NCBI GenBank assembly: GCA_031430695.1
Contig: JANPBZ010000037.1
Coordinates: 3,209 to 67,208, forward strand
Origin: JAENVT01 sp031430695
GTDB taxonomy: Bacteria; Actinomycetota; Acidimicrobiia; Acidimicrobiales; Ilumatobacteraceae
Direction of reading: 5' to 3'
Length of the DNA stretch: 64,000 nt
Positions 27,179 to 36,349 of the stretch are shown here, in pieces. Each line of letters begins with the position of its first letter. Within the stretch, counting starts at the first letter, position 1. A program made the position numbers and the translations under genes. Under the pieces are notes generated by a model. It did no database searches and was not told where the DNA came from. It worked only from the letters and a program-made list of their open reading frames with translations.

Positions 27179-30100
27179 CAGGCAGTTGCGCCGGCGGGAT
27201 GGACCCGGCATGGGCGGCGCGCTCGCGAATGACCGCCGTATCGCCGGTGAACTGGATCGGCGTCACCGGATAGCGCTGGCGCAACAAGTCGATCGTCTCG
27301 ACGTCGGGGTGGCCGAAGCGACTGCCATCCGTGCAGATCAGAATGGTGCCGGGATCGATCAACTCCAGCAGTTCGGCAGTGATGTTGCCCATGCTTCCGT
27401 GATGAGCCAGCTTGAACAGTTCGACCTCGAGCCGCGTCAGGCTCCGCTCCGCAAGCAGGCGACCGATCCCTCGTTGGAGATCGCCGGCAAATGCATCGCC
27501 GGTGAGGAGCAGCGACGTACCGCCGTACTCGAACAGCAGCGCAATGCTCGAACCGTTGGCGACGCTGTGATCGTTTCCAAACGATCGCGTCGCACTTCGG
27601 TCGACATCGTCGCCGAGTCGTTGCAAGAGGTCAGCGATCGGATCGTCCGTCACGCCTCGGTTGCCATTCGTCCAGGCTCGCTCCAACTTCTCGAGTCGAT
27701 CGAGAGTCGGGCCGAGCACCGTACAGCGCGCTCCGTCGGCGAGATCGAACACCGGTAGTGGACCGTCGGCAGCGACATAAATGGCGCCACCGTTCACCGG
27801 TCGGTTGCGGGATTCGGGAACGATGAGATTGCTCAGCTCGTCGCCCTGGCGTGACCCCCTTCTGACTCCTCGGATCTCATCAAGACCGTTGAACCACACA
27901 TCCGGCGCCTCGATGAGTCCGCCACGCATTGCATCGATCGCACCGCCGATGTGATCGAGGTCGATATGGGTGACCACAGCGACGTCGACGACCAGCCGGG
28001 CTTCGGGTTGCGCCGCCGCATACCGACCCAGCCCCTCGTCGAGAGCGCTTGGCATTCCACCGTCGATCAGCAATCGGTGATGTCCAGTGGCACCGTCCCA
28101 CTCGATCAGCAGACAGTCTCCGCAGCCAGCCGGAAACGCGGTGACAGCTACACCGCTTGCCACGGTATGGACACGGGTCGACCCTGTCGTGATCGCCGCT
28201 GCCGAGCCGGCATCCGGAAATGCCGCGACGCGCTCGACATGCGTCTCCTCCCATTGCTCGAGATCGGCGACAGCACGTCGAAGATGAGGACGTCGCGCGT
28301 CCGGGTCAGGAAGCAGGTCGAGGAGATCGCGGAGATGATCGATCGCGCTCTGGCGCTCCGACCAGGTGGATCGACTGGCAAAGGCCCGTTCGTACGCAGC
28401 GGTCATCGTGTCGGTGGCGACCTCACGCGATGGTTCGTCGGTCGCCGCCATCAGCCGTGTAAGAGCCCGATCGCCCGCGTCTGAACGCGACCAGAAATCG
28501 CCGACCCGAGCGCGACATTGGTCAACGCGACCGGGGGCTACGGCTTTCGAATCGTCCAGCAGCGCATGCGCACCATCATCAGGGCCGGCGAGATGCTCGG
28601 TCGCCCAGTCCGCAACGTCGCCACCAACGATCAGGGCCAACTGCGCTGCGTTCTCTGCTCCGAATCGAACCTGGTTGTTCGTTGCGTCGGCGAGCCGGTA
28701 CGTGTCCAATGCCTCCTTCAGCAGTTCGTCGCGCCGTGCCAGATCAACGGTTGCCCAACGCTTGAGCGCGCTGGCCAAGATGCCAAGGCTCTCGCGGTTG
28801 GGCAACAAGGTTGTCGCAGCCCTCGCCAGCTCAGCGGCGAGGGCGAGCTCGTTGTGCGCCATCGCCTCGCGATCTGAGGCAGCGTCGATCCTGGCCTGAC
28901 GCGCCGCCCGCTGGCCCGCACGGGCCAGACAGTTCGCCGCTTGCTGCACGTCGGCCACTGACGCCGATTCGACCTGTGGACCGACCACCGATGTCCCGTC
29001 GAGATCACCGACCACAAACTGTCGAAAACGCGCGGCCGCGATTCTGTACTCGCCGAGATCGCGCGCCGTGCTGGCGAGGCGACGTTGGATACGCGCGCTC
29101 GAGGCGAGCTCGGGTCGTCCGTCGATCCACGCAGCCAACTGACTCCACGTTTCGAGCAGCCGGTTCCGGCGGTCGACCACCCCTCCCCTACCCGGACGAC
29201 CAAGGTCGGACACGCGCACCGCGAGGGCATCGAGGCGAGCGACCAGATCGGATTCACTGACCGGTTCGGCCACCGCCTCGCCCAACGAGATGCGACTCCC
29301 CCGCAGCACGAAGCCGGGGTCGCCATAACAGTGATAGGCGGCCCACGTTTCACGACCCCCAACCTCGGCGCAGATGTTGCGAGCACGCGTGATGGTGTCG
29401 CCGAGTGGTCGGCCGGAGATCAGCTCTCGGTAGAACGTCTCGGCGAACACTCGTGCCGCGTTGTCGTCGATTGGCCAGGCCGCGGCGACCAGGGCCCGAA
29501 CCCCGATAGCCATGAACTCGCGAGCCAGTCCGGCGGCCATGCGATTCAGACCGATGCGACCGAGACTGCAGCAGTTGAGAAACACGACATCCGGCACGGC
29601 GGTGAGCTGGCGGATCGTGTCGGTGGTGAGCATCGCACCTCGGGCGAGGAGTGCGCCGGTATCGGCTGGCCGGCCTTCGCGGTACATGCCGTGACTGGCG
29701 ATGTGCACCACTTGATGGTTGCCGAAGAGTTCGTTCTGGAGATCGACCAGATCGAGTTCGCCACGTCGATCATCGAGCACGGTGACCTGTCCCGGATTGG
29801 CTGCATCGAGCAGTCGACCGACCACCTCGCACTCGGAGTAGACCGATGGCAACTCGCTCTCGCCGGGAACCTTGCCGGCCGCGATCACCAATGCGCTCCC
29901 GAAGCGGGCGCGCTCGGGGCTGAGGCGACGGCTCTCCGATTCGGTGAACTGTCGGATCACACCGCCGAACGCACCGCTGGCCGACTGACCGTCGGTTGGG
30001 CGGGGCGCGCCGAGCAGCTCCCACGGATATCTGGCGGTCGTTGGGTCGACGACGAACTGAATCGCCGAGGTCGTCTGGAAGTCACTGCGCAGTTCGTGAG

Positions 30101-31079
30101 GTATCAGTTGGTCGTACAAAGTGCCGGCCGTTCGCTGGTCGCCGGTGTCGGTGGCCAGGCGATCGACGAGCGCATCGACCATCACTTTGTCGAGCCTGTG
30201 GCGTACCCGATCGGCACGTGCCTCCCTCCCGAGCAGGGCGATGTCGAAAGTCACGCAGCGGTCGTCGACGGCTTGACCAGCTTGATTGCCGTCGCCGCCA
30301 GTCGCGGGCTCGCCGGTCTCGGCAGCCGTGATGACGAAACGACGCCAGCCTTGCGCGACCTCGTTCAACGTTGCTCCGAGTGGCAGTCCGCCGGGACGTT
30401 CGGTGACGGTGACCGAACGCAGCGTCTCGTAGGAGCTGGGCAGATGAACGGCTGTCGACAACGAGCGCAGGGCGACCGCCGCAAGGTTGGCTTGCTCGGC
30501 AAAGCGCTCTACGAACTGCAGGGCGGTGACGCGCACGACGCGTCCGTCGGTGGCGCGCGACGACTCGTACAGCGCCAGTGCGTGGTTCGCCTGCAACACT
30601 CCTTCGACGATGCCGGCGACCGAGTCTTCGACTCGAAGTCCACGATCGGAACGAAAACCCATCAGCGAGCTCGACACCCCGACCTCGACAAGGCGCGCGT
30701 TGTCGCGACCAGCAAGTGCATCGCGATACAGGCGGGTGCAGCGGTCCACCAGTGCCTGACGGACGCTGAAGGTCAACTGGTCACGCTGCAAGTCGACCAC
30801 CGACCCGAGGCCGATGACGTAGCAGCCGGGTGGCTCCGTCTCGACGTCTGCACTGGGTTCGATGAATCGTGATGTGCCCACCGTCGTGGGGAACAGATCC
30901 ACCTCGGCCCACGAGGTGAGCAACCCAGCGAACTGCCGGTCGATGAATCGCTCCTGCCCGCCCAATTGCTCGTCAGCGAAGCCACCGATCATCAACGGAT
31001 AGTCGGCGCCTCCCAGGCTGGCGTGAATGATCGAGATCTCGACGACCGGCTGGGAATCAGCGACCAGGTTCTCGCTCAC
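27162..31079 (-). CDS. CHAT peptidase / metallo-beta-lactamase fusion protein
   Basis: A 1305-residue protein. The first ~290 residues (ISIIHASLGGADYPLMIGG; GLRVEDSVAGIVEGVLQAN) are an uncharacterised alpha/beta domain. A CHAT caspase-like peptidase follows: HIASHGMYREG with the catalytic His near 461-463 and VVFLNCCSLGRIG with Cys near 502. A helical, TPR-like linker covers about 620-960. The last ~330 residues are a ComEC-type metallo-beta-lactamase with GCGDCLLIEWDG, VTHIDLDHIGG (near 1036), LLLTGDAFAGDL and KLAHHGSMGNI (near 1227). Translation starts at GTG 31079, overlapping the patatin stop (GTGA). The protein could cleave a partner and hydrolyse a nucleic acid or nucleotide; targets are unknown. 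No NTPase motif is visible. Confidence 0.88.
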   Translation of the reverse strand: MSENLVADSQPVVEISIIHASLGGADYPLMIGGFADEQLGGQERFIDRQFAGLLTSWAEVDLFPTTVGTSRFIEPSADVETEPPGCYVIGLGSVVDLQRDQLTFSVRQALVDRCTRLYRDALAGRDNARLVEVGVSSSLMGFRSDRGLRVEDSVAGIVEGVLQANHALALYESSRATDGRVVRVTALQFVERFAEQANLAAVALRSLSTAVHLPSSYETLRSVTVTERPGGLPLGATLNEVAQGWRRFVITAAETGEPATGGDGNQAGQAVDDRCVTFDIALLGREARADRVRHRLDKVMVDALVDRLATDTGDQRTAGTLYDQLIPHELRSDFQTTSAIQFVVDPTTARYPWELLGAPRPTDGQSASGAFGGVIRQFTESESRRLSPERARFGSALVIAAGKVPGESELPSVYSECEVVGRLLDAANPGQVTVLDDRRGELDLVDLQNELFGNHQVVHIASHGMYREGRPADTGALLARGAMLTTDTIRQLTAVPDVVFLNCCSLGRIGLNRMAAGLAREFMAIGVRALVAAAWPIDDNAARVFAETFYRELISGRPLGDTITRARNICAEVGGRETWAAYHCYGDPGFVLRGSRISLGEAVAEPVSESDLVARLDALAVRVSDLGRPGRGGVVDRRNRLLETWSQLAAWIDGRPELASSARIQRRLASTARDLGEYRIAAARFRQFVVGDLDGTSVVGPQVESASVADVQQAANCLARAGQRAARQARIDAASDREAMAHNELALAAELARAATTLLPNRESLGILASALKRWATVDLARRDELLKEALDTYRLADATNNQVRFGAENAAQLALIVGGDVADWATEHLAGPDDGAHALLDDSKAVAPGRVDQCRARVGDFWSRSDAGDRALTRLMAATDEPSREVATDTMTAAYERAFASRSTWSERQSAIDHLRDLLDLLPDPDARRPHLRRAVADLEQWEETHVERVAAFPDAGSAAAITTGSTRVHTVASGVAVTAFPAGCGDCLLIEWDGATGHHRLLIDGGMPSALDEGLGRYAAAQPEARLVVDVAVVTHIDLDHIGGAIDAMRGGLIEAPDVWFNGLDEIRGVRRGSRQGDELSNLIVPESRNRPVNGGAIYVAADGPLPVFDLADGARCTVLGPTLDRLEKLERAWTNGNRGVTDDPIADLLQRLGDDVDRSATRSFGNDHSVANGSSIALLFEYGGTSLLLTGDAFAGDLQRGIGRLLAERSLTRLEVELFKLAHHGSMGNITAELLELIDPGTILICTDGSRFGHPDVETIDLLRQRYPVTPIQFTGDTAVIRERAAHAGSIPPAQLPVSIRF

Positions 31080-32446
31080 GGGACTCCGCTCACGAGCCGG
31101 GAGAACCGCGCCCGATCCACGACGCGCAGATCGCCGAGGCCGTGCAGGACATACAGGTTGACGAGCGCCAGTATGTACCCGTGCTCGAGGAGCGCCGCAG
31201 TCGTGTCGCGGCCGAGCGGTGCCAGCGTCGTCGGCACACCCGAGGTCGTTCGAACCCGGGTCTCCCAATCGGTGACGGAATATCCGTGGTCGTCGAGAAA
31301 TCGTCTGGCCTCGTCAGCGCGGCGAGACCGGTCGTCGGCTGCGAATTCAGGGCGTGTACCAAATTGTTCGGCGACGTCGTACGGACTCGCCGAGATCTGG
31401 GCAAACGCACCGTCGGCGGTCTTGGCATCGCGGTCGCGAAACATCGCCGCAAGCGCTCGACGACGATGCGCTGTCGACACGTCGTACTGAACCGCCTTCG
31501 AGCGCAACACGCCGGCCAGTTCCAGCCGCAGACCGCGGCCTGTGATGGGCTTGAGGTCATTCCAGCCGCCGGATGCGTTGGCCACGAGCACCATCGCTGC
31601 CGGGTGCGCCTGCGCTTCGGTCAGTGACGGCCACGACTTCTTCCGAGCTGCGAATCCGTACTCCCATTCGTCTGCCATGTTGTCGTAGACCCCGCCATCG
31701 ACAAGCACCACTCGGCCGGTGCCGTTCAGGCCGAGTGCCTCGAGCGGGAGGGTGCGTGGGCCAAATGCGCCGGGCACACAGGCCGAAGCCTGCACGGCAG
31801 TGGCCAGCTTCACGTCGACGGGTGCAGTCGCGCCCGAGAAGCCGTAGCCGTACACCAGGCGATTCGAGAAGTACAACGACGTGCCAGTCTGCAATTCGGT
31901 GGTGCACATGACGTGGTGCACCGAGCTAGGCAGCGCGCGCAGGTCGGCGAGGCGCAGCGACCGGTTGCCGAGCAGTTCGGAGTCGATCGCCTTCTCGGTG
32001 TGCAACGATCGGCTCTCGAACATGCGCCACGCAACGAAGCCGGCGATGGCTGTCACGACCCCAGCGACGATTGCCGGAGTCCACCAGTGACCAGTCACGG
32101 CGACGACGCCGGCCAGGCATGCCGCCAACGCCACCGCGGCAGCAGCGACCAGCATGCGGATGTAGCCACGAGTTGCCGGCGCGCCTCCGAGCAGAATGCC
32201 GCGGTCTGCAATCGTTGCCAACGCCTCCGAGATGTGTAGTTCGAACTCAGGCGGTGTGACCGTGCCGAAATCAGGTCCGACCATGACGATGCCATTGGCA
32301 ATCGAACCACCCGACACCGAGCTGATCGACTCGACTCGCCCGTTCAGACGCTGGTCGACCAATGCCAGCAGCACCCCGAGACCGAACACAGTTGCTCGAT
32401 GGCCTCCGCCCGACAATGCAACGCCGATATCACGTTCGCTCGTCAT
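31076..32446 (-). CDS. Membrane-associated patatin-like phospholipase
   Basis: A 456-residue patatin. The oxyanion loop is SGGGHRATVFGLG (12-24), the nucleophile is Ser45 in SVSGGS (the first Gly of GxSxG is replaced by Ser), and the dyad Asp250 is in VDGGVYDN. Two hydrophobic helices (about 98-119 and 123-140) are inserted between nucleophile and Asp, so the enzyme should sit in the membrane whose lipids it would cleave. Patatins are known membrane-damaging effectors in bacterial immune systems (for example CapV of CBASS). It is translationally coupled to the CHAT-MBL gene and divergent from the SLOG-like gene with only 41 bases between. Confidence 0.88.
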   Translation of the reverse strand: MTSERDIGVALSGGGHRATVFGLGVLLALVDQRLNGRVESISSVSGGSIANGIVMVGPDFGTVTPPEFELHISEALATIADRGILLGGAPATRGYIRMLVAAAAVALAACLAGVVAVTGHWWTPAIVAGVVTAIAGFVAWRMFESRSLHTEKAIDSELLGNRSLRLADLRALPSSVHHVMCTTELQTGTSLYFSNRLVYGYGFSGATAPVDVKLATAVQASACVPGAFGPRTLPLEALGLNGTGRVVLVDGGVYDNMADEWEYGFAARKKSWPSLTEAQAHPAAMVLVANASGGWNDLKPITGRGLRLELAGVLRSKAVQYDVSTAHRRRALAAMFRDRDAKTADGAFAQISASPYDVAEQFGTRPEFAADDRSRRADEARRFLDDHGYSVTDWETRVRTTSGVPTTLAPLGRDTTAALLEHGYILALVNLYVLHGLGDLRVVDRARFSRLVSGVP

Positions 32447-32487
32447 CGCCGGTCGCTCCGGTCAGATAGGGGCTGTACCCTGCAGAT

Positions 32488-33057
32488 GTGTTGTTGGTTC
32501 ACGCAGGCAACAGGCTCGACCTGGCCAACCGACGGGGGGCGCGCTTTCCTTCGAGTCAAGTGCCCACCGTTCGGACTCGGGTCCGACAGGTGCTCGACAC
32601 GTTGCGACCGTCCGGCGTCGTGTCGGCTGCCGCCTCGGGCGCCGACCTGATCGTGCTCGAGGAGGCCATCATCCGCAGCATCGCAATTCACGTCGTGCTG
32701 CCCATCTCTCGCGAGGAGTTCGTCAACAAGTCGGTTGCCGACGCCGGTCCCGATTGGGTGAGCAGCTTCAACGCGGTGCTGCAACATGCCAGCGCTGGCC
32801 GCGGTAGCAGCAGCATCCTGCAGGGCGACGCCGTTTCGAGCGGCCAGTGGTACCTGGCCGCCCACGACGAACTGCTCGGTCGGGCCGTGGTGCTCGCCGA
32901 CGGCCAGCCGATCGTGGCGCTCACCATCCGGCCTCCGGAGGGTGAGATTCCGCCGAGCGGCACCGATGAGTTCGCTTCCCGGGCCGCGCGCCTGGGCCTG
33001 CTGGTGTTGAACATCGATCCTCGCGCCGGGTCGCCGGCGTCGGTGACCATCGGTTGA
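32488..33057 (+). CDS. SLOG-like (Rossmann) putative nucleotide-binding protein
   Basis: A 189-residue protein starting at GTG 32488. Residues about 46-60 read SAAASGADLIVLEEA, followed by IHVVLPISREEFVNKSV and later LGLLVLNIDPR. This order, a small-residue loop then a GADLxxLEEA helix then a VVLP strand with REEF, is the pattern of SLOG-type proteins that sense or process nucleotide signals near conflict effectors. I cannot confirm the family without a profile search. It is divergently placed between the patatin/CHAT pair and the TIR genes and converges on the first TIR gene (19-base gap). Confidence 0.6.
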   Translation: MLLVHAGNRLDLANRRGARFPSSQVPTVRTRVRQVLDTLRPSGVVSAAASGADLIVLEEAIIRSIAIHVVLPISREEFVNKSVADAGPDWVSSFNAVLQHASAGRGSSSILQGDAVSSGQWYLAAHDELLGRAVVLADGQPIVALTIRPPEGEIPPSGTDEFASRAARLGLLVLNIDPRAGSPASVTIG

Positions 33058-33076
33058 CGGGCTCCGTCCACGGCAA

Positions 33077-34189
33077 TCAGAACCCGGTGTCATTGCTCGT
33101 GTAGAAATCGGCATTGGCGAGCATGAGCACCGTCACCGCGATTCCGATGGCCATCAACGCCACCGCCTGACCCCGCCGGGCCGGTTTCTTGAGATTGATG
33201 CCGCCGACGATGATGCCGATGATGCCGATGCATGGGATGAGGCTGACGATCAGCAGCGTGACGAACGTGCCGGTATCCCATTTGCTCTGGGGTGTCGTTG
33301 GCGTGACCGCCTGCACGGAAGCGCTGACAATCGACTGTTGGTGGGCTGCAACGGGCGCGTCGAGACCTTGTTGCCCACCTCGTGAAACGTGGTTGGTCCA
33401 CGTCGCTCCGTCCCAATACCGCTGGTCATATCGTCGGTACGGATCGGCATACCAACCCGGCTGGACGGCCGCGGGTGTCTGCATAGCTGTGGACTGCGCC
33501 GCCGGAGCGGTTCGCTGCACCGGCGGAGCGCTCAACACCGTCGCTGCGGCCGGTGACGACAACAGCAAGGAGTCGATTTCCTTGCCGATCGACTCGGAGA
33601 TGTCGCCCCGGTGGCGGAGGCGCTGGATCAGCTCGCTCGCGCTCTCACGGTCGTCGTCGTCACTGAGATGGGCGCGGAGTTCGCTGAGCAGCAGCGACTG
33701 CTGTTGGAAGGTGAGACTCAGCTCGTCGACACGCTCACGAAACGTGTTCATGTACGACATCGGCACCGGCGGCCCGGCCGGGAGCGGTTGTGGAAGCGCG
33801 CCACCTGGAGGCGTGAGCGAGAGTGCGGTGACCAGGCTGATCGCCGCGTCGGGCGTTCGCTCGATGTAGTCGAGGATCTGGGCGTTGGCGATGACCGGCG
33901 GTGTCATCTGCGGCGAAACGCGGGCAACCATGATCGGCAGGACAGCGCGGTTGCAGGCGACGGCGTAGTGCAGTTCGGCGGCGCACGCCTTCGACGTCAA
34001 CCAGTCGGGACTGAGGGCGACAACGAACACGTCTGCACCACGGATGGTGCCGAGGATCGTGTCCCACCAGCTCTGACCGCCCGTGAGTTCTTCATCGACC
34101 CACACATCGTGGCGCGCTCGTCGGATGTCTTGCAGCAACGCGTCCACGGCCTCGCGGTCGCGACGGGCGTAGCTCACGAAGATCCTCAC
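33077..34189 (-). CDS. TIR-domain protein with DUF2510 and C-terminal membrane anchor
   Basis: A 370-residue protein starting at GTG 34189, five bases after GGAGGGG. The TIR domain covers about 1-130: VRIFVSYARRDREAVDALL, VDEELTGGQSWWDTI and CAAELHYA with the putative catalytic Glu72 seen in NAD-cleaving TIRs. A coiled or helical segment with Asp-rich AHLSDDDDRESASELIQRL follows, then a DUF2510 motif (GWYADPYRRYDQRYWDG) and two TM helices near the C-terminus (VTLLIVSLIPCIGIIGIIVGG, VALMAIGIAVTVLMLAN). It is divergent from the second TIR gene across a 171-base promoter region. Confidence 0.87.
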   Translation of the reverse strand: MRIFVSYARRDREAVDALLQDIRRARHDVWVDEELTGGQSWWDTILGTIRGADVFVVALSPDWLTSKACAAELHYAVACNRAVLPIMVARVSPQMTPPVIANAQILDYIERTPDAAISLVTALSLTPPGGALPQPLPAGPPVPMSYMNTFRERVDELSLTFQQQSLLLSELRAHLSDDDDRESASELIQRLRHRGDISESIGKEIDSLLLSSPAAATVLSAPPVQRTAPAAQSTAMQTPAAVQPGWYADPYRRYDQRYWDGATWTNHVSRGGQQGLDAPVAAHQQSIVSASVQAVTPTTPQSKWDTGTFVTLLIVSLIPCIGIIGIIVGGINLKKPARRGQAVALMAIGIAVTVLMLANADFYTSNDTGF

Positions 34190-34360
34190 TGACCCCTCCG
34201 TTCGTGCTGTACGAATCGTAGAGCGCGCGGAGCGACATGGAAATACCACTTTGTGTATTCGGTTGGTGTATCCCGTGTTGTCGGTCAACACTCTTTCCCT
34301 GGGAATGTGCAACACGTAGTATCCACAGCCGGCACATCCACCGTCGCGAAGGAAGTCGCC

Positions 34361-35878
34361 ATGACCGTGTTCTTGAGCTATGCGCACCAAGACGTCGAAC
34401 TCGCGGCCGCGCTACGGCAGGATCTCGAAGACATCGGGCAGTCGGTGTGGCTCGACGAGAGTCTCCACGGTGGACAGCTGTGGTGGGACGAGATCCTTCG
34501 CCAGCTCGGCGAGTGCCACCTGTTCATCCTGGCTGTCAGCGCCCACTCGCTCGCCTCGGAGGCTTGCGTAGCGGAGTGGGAATACGCGGCGGCTTTGAAC
34601 CGCCCATTTCTGCCCGTTCGACTCGACAACACGGACTGGACGAGCGCGCCGGCGGCCATGCGGGAGTCGCAGCACATCGACTTCCAGATCGGCAACGTTC
34701 AGAGCACCAAGGCGCTCGCCAGGGCATTGTCGAGTGTCCCTGACTCAGTTCCCCCACCCGAGGTTCTACCGCCGCCTCCCCCAGCTCCGCAGTCGTATCG
34801 CGAACGATTTGCCAACTTGTTCGGGCCTGGTGCCCTGACGATCGAGGAGCAGGTCAACTACTACGTGAGACTCAGCCTCGACATCGACAGCGCCAATTCC
34901 GACGAAGCCTTTGCGCTCCTGCGAGTGCTTCACGCCAGACCGGACCTGTCGTGGAAGGTGCGCCAAGACATCGACATCCTCATCGGGGAGCGCCCGGACG
35001 TCGCCACTCAGCCCAGCACACCGAGCAAGCCAGCGAAGGCCGAACCCGACGTCACCGCCACCTTCGCAACCCAGCAGCGATCGAAGCGGTTGACATGGGG
35101 GATCGCGATCGGCGTCGCTGCTGTTGTGATCGTCGGCGCCGTGATCCTCCTCGGACGTGACTCGGACTCCGACGCCCTCCCGCTGCTCCCGGAGAACACC
35201 TCGTGCAGCGTCGACACCTGCAGTGAGACCCCGATCAGATTCGTCGATCTCGCCGGCGCGGAGGGTGAGATCGAAGTGATCCTGACCGATCCGTTCGGCA
35301 ATGGAGTCGACGATGTCAATCCCCCCACACCACGGTCGGACGGCTCGCTGGAATGGACGTGGTCGGCTGACTACGACGACCACCTCGGCACGTACACCCT
35401 GCAGTTCTCGAGTCCCAGCTCGGAAGACGTCGAGTACAACTTCACGGTCGAATCGGGAAGTGGCCCGTTTGTCGTCGTCCAGCGACTCGCTGAGGCGATC
35501 TCTGCTCAAGATTGGGACACGGCCGCAGCGCTCGACGCCCGCATCCGCGATGATTTGGAGCAGGAGGGAGTCGAGTACCTCGAGCAGGAGTACCCGGCCT
35601 CCGCTGAGAAGCACTGGATTCCCTACGACTCGTCGGGCCAGTCCAACGCGCTCGGCACCACGATCATCGGCGCGTTCGTCATCTACCTGGAGGACGAAGA
35701 TGAAACGTCCGCCCGCTGCGAGATCTGGGCCGTTGATCCCGGTGATGAGACCATGAGATCGGGCAAGCTTCCCATCCTCGGCGACCGCCAGGAGCGGGTA
35801 TCGTCTTCGGGCCGCCACTCCCCGAGCTCGTTCAGCGAGTGGATCTCGGATCGGTGTGTCGCTGCAGCGAGTCCGTAG
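34361..35878 (+). CDS. TIR-domain single-pass membrane protein
   Basis: A 505-residue protein starting at ATG 34361 after GAAGGA. The TIR domain (about 1-130) parallels the first: MTVFLSYAHQDVELAAAL, LDESLHGGQLWWDEI and ACVAEWEYA with Glu72. A Pro-rich linker and a helical segment lead to a single TM helix (near 247-265, WGIAIGVAAVVIVGAVILLG), and about 235 residues follow, presumably extracytoplasmic, with a cysteine pair (ENTSCSVDTC) and a beta-rich region. The TIR would therefore be cytoplasmic with an external sensor, or the reverse trigger. It forms the right edge of the island; the 3' end abuts the truncated hydrogenase protease gene. Confidence 0.85.
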   Translation: MTVFLSYAHQDVELAAALRQDLEDIGQSVWLDESLHGGQLWWDEILRQLGECHLFILAVSAHSLASEACVAEWEYAAALNRPFLPVRLDNTDWTSAPAAMRESQHIDFQIGNVQSTKALARALSSVPDSVPPPEVLPPPPPAPQSYRERFANLFGPGALTIEEQVNYYVRLSLDIDSANSDEAFALLRVLHARPDLSWKVRQDIDILIGERPDVATQPSTPSKPAKAEPDVTATFATQQRSKRLTWGIAIGVAAVVIVGAVILLGRDSDSDALPLLPENTSCSVDTCSETPIRFVDLAGAEGEIEVILTDPFGNGVDDVNPPTPRSDGSLEWTWSADYDDHLGTYTLQFSSPSSEDVEYNFTVESGSGPFVVVQRLAEAISAQDWDTAAALDARIRDDLEQEGVEYLEQEYPASAEKHWIPYDSSGQSNALGTTIIGAFVIYLEDEDETSARCEIWAVDPGDETMRSGKLPILGDRQERVSSSGRHSPSSFSEWISDRCVAAASP

Positions 35879-36349
35879 TCGAGCTGATCCCGCGCCCCCG
35901 CCTCGCCGGGCCACGAGTTCCGCCACGGCGTCGATCACGCTCGGCAAGGCCGCCTCGGCGACGGAGGAGAGCCGATCCCCGACGTCGAGCGATTGCACTC
36001 CGCAACTGACGACAACAACGTCGGCGGCGCTCCCATACAGTTCGTCACTGAGCGAGACGAGCGTCGCCGGGCTGAGGTGATGCGACCAGCTGTTCGGGGT
36101 GCCGCGGGAGCGTCGGACGCGTTCAACGGTGAACTCGCCCGGTGGCAGACCAGTGGTCGCGTCGATGAGCACCACAAGGGCAGCGGTGCTGATGTCGAGC
36201 GCGAGCTCGGGTGTCAGCTGATGTCGTTGGAGGATCTCCACCCCGGCCAACCGGGGATCGTCGGCAAGGCGTGCAGCTGCGTGCCACCCGAATCCGTCGT
36301 CGGTACGCATCACGTTGCCATAGCCGACGACAACGACCCCGTGCGTCAC
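35879..36349 (-). pseudogene. Hydrogenase maturation protease, 3' end lost
   Basis: The product is a HybD/HyaD-type endopeptidase that trims the C-terminus of the NiFe hydrogenase large subunit. It shows GYGNVMRTDDGFGW with the acidic nickel ligand, LIDATTGLPPGEF with the second Asp and WSHHLSP with the His ligand, then SCGVQSLDVGDRLS. Family character ends about residue 150 (AVAELVARRGGG), but no stop codon follows: the frame stays open antisense through the TIR gene to 34766. The native stop was apparently lost when the island joined here. The GTG start (36349) overlaps the stop of the large-subunit remnant (GTGA), as in intact operons. I set the 3' limit at the island edge. Confidence 0.72.

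Noticed and set aside
29085..30872. Long open frame of 595 codons on the plus strand
   Set aside because: It is antisense to the CHAT-MBL gene, whose catalytic motifs are clear; the plus-strand product is low-complexity and unlike any family.
34766..36349. A 528-residue fusion of hydrogenase protease with a C-terminal domain
   Set aside because: Beyond about 157 residues the frame is exactly antisense to the TIR gene and has no family character; it is open only by composition.
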